In this document: piece by piece, positions 15,196-21,305 of the stretch
Numbering within the stretch: the first letter of the stretch is position 1
Layout: the number at the start of each line of letters is the position of its first letter
Origin: Flavobacteriaceae bacterium UBA3478
GTDB lineage: Bacteria; Bacteroidota; Bacteroidia; Flavobacteriales; Flavobacteriaceae
Reading direction: 5' to 3'
NCBI GenBank assembly: GCA_002381155.1
Contig: DFQX01000104.1
Location: 40,422-61,726, forward strand
Length of the DNA stretch: 21,305 nt
Program-made: the position numbers and the translations under genes
Notes under the pieces: model-generated
The model's database searches: none
Told to the model about the DNA's origin: nothing
Seen by the model: only the letters and a program-made list of their open reading frames with translations

Positions 15196-17103
15196 TTACT
15201 TCACTTCTTCGAAATCAACATCTTCTACCGAATCCGCATTTGAATCTCCCGAAGAAGTATTAGCATTAGCGTCTGGTCCTGCCTGAGCTCCACCCGATTC
15301 TGCCTGTGCTTTATACATTTCTTCAGAAGCATTTTTCCATGCCTCATTGATCTTGTCTAGAGCAGGTTTTATTGCTTCCAATTCCTTAGTTTCAAAAGCT
15401 TTCTTTAGTTCATCTAAAGCATCTTGAATGGGTTTCTTCTTATCCTCAGATAATTTTTCTCCAAATTCAGATAATTGTTTCTCTGTTTGAAAGATCATTT
15501 GATCGGCCTCATTCAAAGTTTCAGCGGACTCTTTTGCTTTCTTATCCGCCTCTGCATTTGCTTCAGCTTCAGCTTTCATTCGGTCAATTTCTTCTTGTGT
15601 TAATCCAGAAGAGGCTTCGATACGAATATCCTGAGACTTACCTGTTGCCTTATCCGTAGCCGATACTTTGATAATACCATTGGCATCAATATCAAAAGTC
15701 ACTTCAATTTGAGGCGTGCCACGAGGTGCAGGTGGAATACCATCTAGATGAAAACGTCCGATCGTTTTATTATCTGCTGCCATTGGACGCTCACCTTGAA
15801 TCACATGAATCTCTACAGAAGGTTGGTTATCTGCCGCAGTAGAGAACACTTGTGATTTTTTGGTTGGAATCGTAGTGTTTGATTCGATTAGTCGAGTAGC
15901 AACACCTCCCATAGTTTCAATACCTAACGAAAGTGGTGTCACATCTAATAGAAGTACATCCTTAACATCTCCTGTTAGAACTCCTCCTTGAATCGCAGCA
16001 CCAACAGCTACTACTTCATCCGGGTTTACCCCTTTTGATGGAGCCTTACCAAAGAATTTTTCAACAGCTTCTTGAACTGCAGGGATACGTGTTGATCCAC
16101 CCACTAAGATAATTTCATCAATATCACTCTTCGATAGACCAGCAGATTTGAGCGCTGATTCACATGGCTTAATAGTACGAGCTACTAGGTCAGCAATCAG
16201 TTGCTCGAACTTAGAGCGACTAAGTGAACGCACTAAGTGCTTTGGACCTGAAGCTGTAGCTGTCACGTAAGGCAGGTTAATCTCTGTAGATGCTGAAGAT
16301 GAAAGTTCAATTTTCGCTTTCTCAGCAGCCTCTCTTAAACGCTGTAGAGCCATAGCATCTTTGCGAAGATCAATCCCTTCCTCAGCTTCAAACTCAGCAG
16401 CTAGCCAGTCAATAATCGTTTGATCTACATCGTCCCCTCCTAGGTGAGTATCACCATCTGTTGCAAGAACTTCAAATACTCCATCGCCTAACTCAAGAAT
16501 AGAAACATCGTGCGTTCCTCCCCCAAAGTCAAATACAACGATTTTTTGATCACTGTCTTTTTTATCTAATCCATAGGCTAATGAAGCAGCAGTTGGCTCG
16601 TTGATGATTCGCTCAACCGTTAATCCAGCGATTTCCCCAGCTTCTTTAGTTGCCTGACGCTGAGCATCATTAAAGTAAGCAGGTACAGTAATTACTGCTC
16701 TTGTAACCGTTTGTCCTAAATAATCCTCGGCAGTTTTCTTCATCTTTTGAAGAATCATTGCAGATAATTCTTGTGGAGTATATAAGCGATCATCGATCTC
16801 AACACGTGGAGTATCATTATCACCTTTAACTACTTTATAAGGAACACGCTCTGTCTCTTTTGATGATTCAGAGAATTTATTACCCATAAAACGCTTAATT
16901 GAATAAATCGTTTTGTGAGGATTCGTAACTGCTTGTCTTTTTGCAGGGTCTCCTACCTTAATTTCGCCTCCTTCTACAAAAGCAATCATAGATGGAGTGG
17001 TTCTTTTACCTTCTGCGTTTGGAATAACCACTGGGTCATTCCCTTCCATTACAGAAACGCAAGAGTTGGTGGTTCCGAGGTCAATACCTATAATTTTACT
17101 CAT
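15196..17103 (-). CDS. dnaK: Molecular chaperone DnaK (Hsp70)
   Basis: This ATP-dependent chaperone binds exposed hydrophobic segments and works with DnaJ and GrpE, neither of which is encoded here. The nucleotide-binding domain opens with IIGIDLGTTNSCVSVMEG and contains AVITVPAYFNDAQRQATKEA, VVFDFGGGTHDVSILELGDG and ILVGGSTRIPAVQEAV. The interdomain linker is VLLLDVTPLSLGIETMGG. The substrate-binding domain and helical lid follow, then a flexible Gly/Ala/Asn/Ser-rich tail ending VDFEEVK. At 635 residues it is full length. The frame is open 50 codons further upstream to 17253, which would overlap sdaA, but the ATG at 17103 gives the canonical N-terminus. It diverges from sdaA across a spacer holding a perfect inverted repeat and is followed by a strong terminator. 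Confidence 0.98.
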   Translation of the reverse strand: MSKIIGIDLGTTNSCVSVMEGNDPVVIPNAEGKRTTPSMIAFVEGGEIKVGDPAKRQAVTNPHKTIYSIKRFMGNKFSESSKETERVPYKVVKGDNDTPRVEIDDRLYTPQELSAMILQKMKKTAEDYLGQTVTRAVITVPAYFNDAQRQATKEAGEIAGLTVERIINEPTAASLAYGLDKKDSDQKIVVFDFGGGTHDVSILELGDGVFEVLATDGDTHLGGDDVDQTIIDWLAAEFEAEEGIDLRKDAMALQRLREAAEKAKIELSSSASTEINLPYVTATASGPKHLVRSLSRSKFEQLIADLVARTIKPCESALKSAGLSKSDIDEIILVGGSTRIPAVQEAVEKFFGKAPSKGVNPDEVVAVGAAIQGGVLTGDVKDVLLLDVTPLSLGIETMGGVATRLIESNTTIPTKKSQVFSTAADNQPSVEIHVIQGERPMAADNKTIGRFHLDGIPPAPRGTPQIEVTFDIDANGIIKVSATDKATGKSQDIRIEASSGLTQEEIDRMKAEAEANAEADKKAKESAETLNEADQMIFQTEKQLSEFGEKLSEDKKKPIQDALDELKKAFETKELEAIKPALDKINEAWKNASEEMYKAQAESGGAQAGPDANANTSSGDSNADSVEDVDFEEVK

Positions 17104-17163
17104 AACTGAAAATAGTTTCGTTTTTGCCCTCACTAAGTCAAGATTTATGCCATCAATAAAAGA

Positions 17164-17178
17164 CTGACAAGCTGTCAG
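17164..17178. promoter_or_regulatory. Perfect inverted repeat between dnaK and sdaA, possible operator
   Basis: CTGACA-AGC-TGTCAG is a perfect 6-bp inverted repeat with a 3-bp centre, midway in the 109-bp divergent spacer. Its centre is 68 bp upstream of the dnaK ATG and 42 bp upstream of the sdaA ATG. On the minus strand the right half gives CTTGTCAG, whose TTG could serve as a -33 element for a poor -7-like TAAATCTTG 20 bp further on. It does not resemble CIRCE (TTAGCACTC-N9-GAGTGCTAA). Confidence 0.45.
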
Positions 17179-17187
17179 AAATTGAAT

Positions 17188-17195
17188 TAACTTTA
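17188..17195 (+). promoter_or_regulatory. Weak -7 promoter box candidate for sdaA
   Basis: TAACTTTA matches five of the six fixed bases of TAnnTTTG and ends 17 bp before the sdaA ATG at 17213. No TTG lies at the right -33 distance; the inverted repeat occupies that region. Confidence 0.25.
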
Positions 17196-17212
17196 AGCAC
17201 AAATTGACCGAT

Positions 17213-18634
17213 ATGAGTGCGATTAGCTCGTTTGAAATGTTAAGTATTGGCATAGGCCCATCTAGCTCTCACACCCTTGGCCCTTGGAGAGCCTGTCAAC
17301 TCTTTAAAAAAGAATTAGAGCGAAAGAGTATTGCCATTACAGACATTATATCTATTGAAATTCATCTATATGGTTCTTTATCCCTCACCGGTAAAGGACA
17401 CGCCACCGACAAAGCACTGATCTTGGGTTTAAGTGGTGCAGATTATGAAAAGGATGCGACCCTAAAACTTCGTGAAATTTTAGATCGGGTTACCGAAGAA
17501 AAACAACTTGATTTATTTGGGAAATCTAAACTTTCGTTTGATCCACAAAAGCAGATTGTCTTTCACCGAAAGGCCCTTGAAGAACACGCAAATGGTATGA
17601 TCATAAAAGCACTGCTAACCAATAATGAAAGTATTCATGCGACTTATTTTTCGGTTGGTGGAGGCTTTGTGGTGAGCAAGCAAGTCTTTGAAAATGAAAA
17701 GGAACCTGATTATCGCTACCGATACCCTTCAAACAGAGGCAAAGACTTATTAGATCATTGCTCCAAAAATCATAAAAAAATTAGCGATCTCGTTTTAGAG
17801 AACGAGTTCGAGAGGTACGGTGAGTCTTACACTAAAAAACGATTCAGTGAGATTTGGCATGTTATGCTCGAAGCGATGTATGAAGGCTGCCACACTACAG
17901 GCGAACTAGCTGGAGGATTAAAGGTTGCAAGGCGAGCTGCTAAAATGAATAAGGAACTCATTGAGAACTTCAATTATTCAACACCAGAAGAGTGGATTGA
18001 AGCGATTAGAAGCTCGAGAGTTCAATTTAGACAAATACTACAATGGGTAAGCTGTTTTGCCATCGCTGTGAATGAAGTAAATGCAGCGATGGGACGAGTA
18101 GTTACCGCTCCAACTAATGGTAGCGCAGGAGTTATTCCTGCAGTACTTATGTATTACCTAGTCATTGAGAATCACGACGGTGGTGCAGATGAAATCGAAC
18201 GGTTCTTAGCGATTGCTGCAGAAATTGGAACCCTGTTCAAAAAGAATGCAACACTTTCAGCTGCTATGGGTGGTTGTCAAGCAGAGATTGGTGTTTCCTC
18301 AGCAATGGCAGCAGCGGCACTTACTGAACTTTTAGGAGGTACACCTGATCAGGCGCTTAGTGCGGCAGAAATAGCCATGGAACACCACTTAGGCCTTACC
18401 TGTGATCCGATCGGAGGATTGGTTCAAATACCTTGCATAGAAAGAAATTCAATGGGAGCTGTAAAAGCAATTAATGCCGCTCAATTAGCATTGGGAAGAA
18501 AATCAGGAGATTCTAAAATTAGTCTAGACCAAATCATCGATACCATGTGGGATACTGCTAAAGACATGTCTACTAAGTACAAAGAGACGTCCGAAGGCGG
18601 TTTAGCTATACGAGTTAATTTGTCTGATTGCTAA
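17213..18634 (+). CDS. sdaA: L-serine ammonia-lyase (L-serine dehydratase), iron-sulfur type
   Basis: The enzyme converts L-serine to pyruvate and ammonia using a [4Fe-4S] cluster. It is the single-chain form: an N-terminal beta domain with GPSSSHTLGPW (15-25) and SVGGGFVV (147-154), then an alpha domain with APTNGSAGVIPAVL. The cluster cysteines are recognisable as C355 (MGGCQAEIG), C397 (LTCDPIGG) and C408 (QIPCIERN). The protein ends exactly in Cys473. In the Legionella type 2 enzyme the C-terminal cysteine reaches into the active site as the fourth cluster ligand, and this end fits that arrangement. TTG 17204 is possible, but ATG 17213 gives the usual MSxISxFE start. The last 20 bp overlap the convergent NTF2-like gene. 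Confidence 0.97.
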   Translation: MSAISSFEMLSIGIGPSSSHTLGPWRACQLFKKELERKSIAITDIISIEIHLYGSLSLTGKGHATDKALILGLSGADYEKDATLKLREILDRVTEEKQLDLFGKSKLSFDPQKQIVFHRKALEEHANGMIIKALLTNNESIHATYFSVGGGFVVSKQVFENEKEPDYRYRYPSNRGKDLLDHCSKNHKKISDLVLENEFERYGESYTKKRFSEIWHVMLEAMYEGCHTTGELAGGLKVARRAAKMNKELIENFNYSTPEEWIEAIRSSRVQFRQILQWVSCFAIAVNEVNAAMGRVVTAPTNGSAGVIPAVLMYYLVIENHDGGADEIERFLAIAAEIGTLFKKNATLSAAMGGCQAEIGVSSAMAAAALTELLGGTPDQALSAAEIAMEHHLGLTCDPIGGLVQIPCIERNSMGAVKAINAAQLALGRKSGDSKISLDQIIDTMWDTAKDMSTKYKETSEGGLAIRVNLSDC

Positions 18635-19076
18635 ATTCACAGGACTTATTTCGAGTATCGTATAACGCTAGAATTTTCCATTTAGATTCTTTTTTTACAA
18701 GAGTAAAAACATTCGTGCCACAATGAGAAAATCTCCCGTTAACGTAGAATTCATAAGGAGTAAAAACCAAGGTCATTCCACTAGCATCAACAATATTAAA
18801 ACCAAGTAAACGCTCTTCAAAAGAAAGATCATCAGGTATAGAGCCTATTGCCTGGATAAAATCCTCAACCGACTCTTCCTTCGTCCTAACACCACCTAAA
18901 GAGTTTTGAACGCTCACTAAACCCGCGTCAATGGTGAAAAAGTTCTTAAGAGAAGTAGTGTCCTTTTGGTGAAAGGCTTCAAAAAAAGTCTCAATCACCT
19001 CTCTGGGATGCTGTGCCCTTAAGGGATGAAAAGACAATAATAGGGTGAGTAAAAGGAGTCGATAGCTGGCAATCAT
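18615..19076 (-). CDS. Small secreted NTF2-like (SnoaL/DUF4440-type) protein
   Basis: The protein has 153 residues and a signal peptide (MIASYRLLLLTLLLSFHPLRAQ). The mature part follows the NTF2-like cone fold: an opening helix pair (HPREVIETFFEAFHQKDTTS), LKNFFTIDAGLVSV, a middle helix (VEDFIQAIGSIP), then strands GMTLVFTPYEFYVNG, THCG-like FSHCGTNVFTLVKKE and a final WKILALYDTRN. This is the layout of DUF4440/SnoaL-like proteins, which bind small molecules or act as hydrolase-like enzymes. I cannot name a substrate. It overlaps the 3' end of sdaA by 20 bp, tail to tail, and its start is only 37 bp from panB on the other strand. It appears to be a single-gene unit. Confidence 0.8.
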   Translation of the reverse strand: MIASYRLLLLTLLLSFHPLRAQHPREVIETFFEAFHQKDTTSLKNFFTIDAGLVSVQNSLGGVRTKEESVEDFIQAIGSIPDDLSFEERLLGFNIVDASGMTLVFTPYEFYVNGRFSHCGTNVFTLVKKESKWKILALYDTRNKSCEFSNQTN

Positions 19077-19086
19077 AATTTACATT

Positions 19087-19094
19087 TACCTTTG
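19087..19094 (+). promoter_or_regulatory. -7 promoter box of panB
   Basis: TACCTTTG is a full match to TAnnTTTG, 19 bp before the panB ATG. At -33 there is only CTG (19066-19068), 18 bp upstream, inside the start of the divergent NTF2-like gene. Predicted transcription start is near 19101. Confidence 0.45.
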
Positions 19095-19113
19095 TTGAAA
19101 ATTAGTCTTTCAA

Positions 19114-19932
19114 ATGTCAACAGCCAAAAAAACATTTAAACGAATAACCGTTAAGTCTCTTTTAGAGATGAAGGAACAAGCAGAGAAAATTTCTATGCTT
19201 ACCTCTTATGATTTTACAATGGCGCAATTGGTTGATAAAGCTGGGGTTGACGTCATTCTGGTTGGAGATTCTGCTAGCAATGTATTTGCAGGGCACGAAA
19301 CCACTCTTCCTATCACTCTAGATCAAATGATTTATCACGCATCCTCGGTGGTACGTGGCGTTTCGAGAGCACTTATTGTTGTTGACATTCCGTTTGGAAG
19401 CTATCAGAGCGATTCAAAAGAGGCGCTTCGATCTGCTATTCGAATTATGAAAGAAAGTGGAGCTCATGCCGTAAAAATTGAAGGTGGTGAAGAAATTAAA
19501 GACTCTTTAAAACGAATACTTGGCGCAGGAATTCCAGTTATGGGACACCTTGGTTTAACTCCTCAATCTATCTACCAATTTGGTAGTTATACCGTAAGAG
19601 CCATAGAAGATGCAGAAGCTGAAAAGCTCATTGATGATGCATTGCTTTTAGAAAAACTCGGGTGCTTTGCGATTGTTTTAGAAAAGGTGCCTGCAGCCCT
19701 TGCTCAAAAGGTGGCTGCTCAACTTCAAATTCCAGTTATAGGTATTGGTGCGGGAAATGGCGTTGATGGTCAAGTTTTAGTAGTTAACGACATGTTAGGC
19801 ATGTCGACTGAATTTAGTCCACGATTTTTAAGACGGTATCTAAATCTAGATGAACAGATCAATGGGGCGTTGGTGAAATATGTGGCAGATGTCAAGTCTA
19901 AAGATTTTCCGAACGAAAACGAACAATATTAG
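19114..19932 (+). CDS. panB: 3-methyl-2-oxobutanoate hydroxymethyltransferase (ketopantoate hydroxymethyltransferase)
   Basis: PanB transfers a hydroxymethyl group from methylene-tetrahydrofolate to 2-oxoisovalerate, the first step of pantothenate and CoA synthesis. The TIM-barrel motifs are clear: MLTSYDFTMAQLVDKAGVD (28-46), ILVGDSASNVFAGHETTLP (48-66) with the metal ligand D52, VVDIPFGSYQ with D91, AVKIEGG with K121 and E123, GHLGLTPQS (144-152), the catalytic E190 in VLEKVP, and PVIGIGAGNGVDGQVLVVND (207-226). At 272 residues it is full length. The ATG at 19114 gives a short extension before the conserved core, normal for the family. It overlaps the next gene by one base (TAGTG), so the pair is probably co-transcribed although the functions are unrelated. 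Confidence 0.97.
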   Translation: MSTAKKTFKRITVKSLLEMKEQAEKISMLTSYDFTMAQLVDKAGVDVILVGDSASNVFAGHETTLPITLDQMIYHASSVVRGVSRALIVVDIPFGSYQSDSKEALRSAIRIMKESGAHAVKIEGGEEIKDSLKRILGAGIPVMGHLGLTPQSIYQFGSYTVRAIEDAEAEKLIDDALLLEKLGCFAIVLEKVPAALAQKVAAQLQIPVIGIGAGNGVDGQVLVVNDMLGMSTEFSPRFLRRYLNLDEQINGALVKYVADVKSKDFPNENEQY

Positions 19933-20603
19933 TGTTAGAAATTCTATTCGAAGACAATCATCTCATCGCGGTAAATAAACCTTCAGGAATTTTAGTTCAA
20001 GGCGATAAAACCGGGGACACTCCCCTATCTGACCTAATTAAGTCCTATCTCGTTGAAAAATACAATAAGCCCGGAGAAGCTTACCTTGGAGTAATACACC
20101 GTATAGATCGTCCGACAAAAGGAGTTGTGCTTTTCGCTAAAACTTCAAAAGCACTCACAAGAATGAATAAGACTTTTGCAGACCGAACTCCTAGTAAAAA
20201 ATACTGGGCCATTGTATCCGGAGAATTACAAAGTGATTCGTTTAAGCTCGAGCACTGGCTACTTAGAAAATCGGTAAACAATAAATCGTATGCACACGAC
20301 AAGGAAGTTAACGGATCAAAAAAAGCCATATTAACAGCACAAAGATTAGATAGTTCGAACAACTACCACCTTCTCGAAATTGAATTAGAAACGGGTAGAC
20401 ATCATCAAATTAGATCGCAATTATCTAAGATAGGTTTGCCAATAAAAGGAGATCTTAAATACGGCTCTAAACGCAGTAATTCAGATGGAGGAATTGATTT
20501 ACTTGCTAAGAGTTTAAGTTTTACCCACCCCGTTTCGAAAGAAACTGTAATAATCAACTGCCCAAATCCTAGAACCGGTGCTTGGAAGCATTTTAACTTC
20601 TAG
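19932..20603 (+). CDS. RluA-family RNA pseudouridine synthase
   Basis: The enzyme isomerises uridine to pseudouridine in RNA. The catalytic motif HRIDRPTKG (56-64) carries the nucleophile D59. It is preceded by the family opening ILFEDNHLIAVNKPSGILVQ and followed by KKYWAIVSG and ETGRHHQIRSQLSKIG (about 153-168). At 223 residues it lacks an N-terminal S4 domain, so it belongs to the short single-domain group; whether rRNA or tRNA is the target cannot be read from the sequence. The start is GTG at 19932, sharing one base with the panB stop, and no ATG lies near the conserved start. I see no terminator in the 42 bp before pheT. Confidence 0.93.
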   Translation: MLEILFEDNHLIAVNKPSGILVQGDKTGDTPLSDLIKSYLVEKYNKPGEAYLGVIHRIDRPTKGVVLFAKTSKALTRMNKTFADRTPSKKYWAIVSGELQSDSFKLEHWLLRKSVNNKSYAHDKEVNGSKKAILTAQRLDSSNNYHLLEIELETGRHHQIRSQLSKIGLPIKGDLKYGSKRSNSDGGIDLLAKSLSFTHPVSKETVIINCPNPRTGAWKHFNF

Positions 20604-20645
20604 GAAGGTCTTATATTTACGCCTTTATTTTAAGTCAATCGATTT

Positions 20646-21305
20646 ATGCATATTTCTCATCGCTGGTTACATGATTATTTAGATTTCGATTTAAGTCCTT
20701 CTAAAACCTCAGAACTACTAACTGACCTAGGGCTTGAGGTAGAGGGTCTAACCTCTTATCAATCGATCAAGGGAGGTCTTGAGGGAATTATTGTTGGAGA
20801 AGTAATAAGCTGTAAGCAACACCCAAATGCTGATAGACTTAAAGTTACCGAGGTAAATCTTGGTGATCAAGTAGTTCAAATCGTTTGTGGGGCGCCTAAC
20901 GTTGCAGAAGGACAAAAAGTTCCTGTAGCCACCGTAGGGACATTACTTTATCCTACAGAAGGGGAACCTTTTAAAATAAAAAAGAGTAAGATTCGAGGAG
21001 AAGAAAGTTATGGAATGATTTGCGCGGAGGATGAAATGGGAATCGGAACCTCTCATGATGGAATCCTAGTACTACCCGAGAATGCAGAAATCGGGACACC
21101 TCTAACTAATTTGTTCGAAACCTATGAGGACCATATCTACGAGATCGGATTAACACCGAATCGTTCAGATGCCATGAGTCATTATGGCGTAGCAAGAGAT
21201 CTAAGGGCTGGCTTAGCTTTAGAGAAAACTCAACCTCCATTAAATACCATTCCAGTCTCTTCGTTCCATGTTGAAAACACTACTTCACCTATTGAAATAG
21301 AAGTT
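20646..21305 (+). CDS. pheT: Phenylalanine-tRNA ligase beta subunit, N-terminal part (3' end outside window)
   Basis: PheT forms the alpha2-beta2 phenylalanyl-tRNA synthetase with PheS. I translated 220 residues by hand from ATG 20646 to the edge without a stop. The family start MHISHRWLHDYLDFDLSP is followed by LTDLGLEVEG. The EMAP-type tRNA-binding domain then shows IIVGEVISCKQHPNADRLKV, IVCGAPNVAEGQKVPVATVG, KIKKSKIRGEESYGMICAEDE and DGILVLPENAEIGTPL. The beginning of the B1 region follows with IGLTPNRSDAMSHYGVARDL. The gene is 42 bp downstream of the pseudouridine synthase gene. A weak -7-like TATATTTA lies at about 20614. pheS is not in the window. Confidence 0.96.
   Translation, partial: MHISHRWLHDYLDFDLSPSKTSELLTDLGLEVEGLTSYQSIKGGLEGIIVGEVISCKQHPNADRLKVTEVNLGDQVVQIVCGAPNVAEGQKVPVATVGTLLYPTEGEPFKIKKSKIRGEESYGMICAEDEMGIGTSHDGILVLPENAEIGTPLTNLFETYEDHIYEIGLTPNRSDAMSHYGVARDLRAGLALEKTQPPLNTIPVSSFHVENTTSPIEIEV

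Noticed and set aside
17104..17253. N-terminal extension of DnaK by 50 residues
   Set aside because: DnaK begins MSKIIGIDLGTTNS in the family. The extension would run through the regulatory spacer into sdaA.

Overview
The window looks like a piece of chromosome from a member of the Bacteroidota, most probably a flavobacterium-like marine lineage. The reasons are: an AT-rich base composition (about 40% GC by eye); start codons almost without Shine-Dalgarno sequences; several upstream matches to the Bacteroidota -7 promoter box TAnnTTTG; a DnaK ending in EEVK; a RibB protein with a degenerate RibA-like tail; and the gene run ftsK-lolA-lptF/G-ribB. Nearly everything is core metabolism or envelope housekeeping. 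I see no phage, transposon, CRISPR array, toxin-antitoxin pair or defence island, and nothing I would call a new multi-gene system. The interest lies in smaller anomalies.

Layout. Positions 1-5062 hold a leftward operon read in the order lpdA (dihydrolipoyl dehydrogenase), tilS (tRNA-Ile lysidine synthase), dsbD (periplasmic thiol reductant transporter) and a divergent ComM-like gene that runs off the left edge; its members are 3 bp apart, overlapping by 10 bp, and 35 bp apart. Positions 5170-12285 hold a rightward, tightly packed run: nhaC (Na+/H+ antiporter), ftsK (DNA translocase), lolA (lipoprotein carrier), an LptF/LptG permease and ribB (riboflavin synthesis). Converging on ribB is a TauE/TSUP-family permease gene (12282-13034) that keeps its frame from end to end but carries two nonsense codons, so it is a pseudogene. 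Its -33/-7 promoter is still intact.

Positions 13133-14059 hold a lipoprotein with a xylose-isomerase-like TIM barrel and a strong 12-bp-stem terminator. Facing it is a small predicted outer-membrane beta-barrel gene (14058-14795). From 14796 to 15195 there is no protein gene. This stretch holds a hairpin-rich, more GC-rich block, the terminator of tRNA-Ser(UGA), the tRNA itself with its promoter box, and the dnaK terminator. dnaK (leftward) and sdaA (L-serine dehydratase, rightward) diverge from a 109-bp spacer that contains a perfect inverted repeat, CTGACA-AGC-TGTCAG. A small secreted NTF2-like gene overlaps the sdaA 3' end tail to tail and diverges from panB (pantothenate synthesis). panB overlaps an RluA-type pseudouridine synthase gene by one base. 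The window ends inside pheT.

Several open reading frames extend upstream of the likely start through TTG codons. I moved the starts of dsbD, ribB, the TIM-barrel lipoprotein, the beta-barrel protein, dnaK and sdaA to internal ATGs on the basis of family N-termini and signal peptides. tilS appears to begin at TTG and the RluA gene at GTG.
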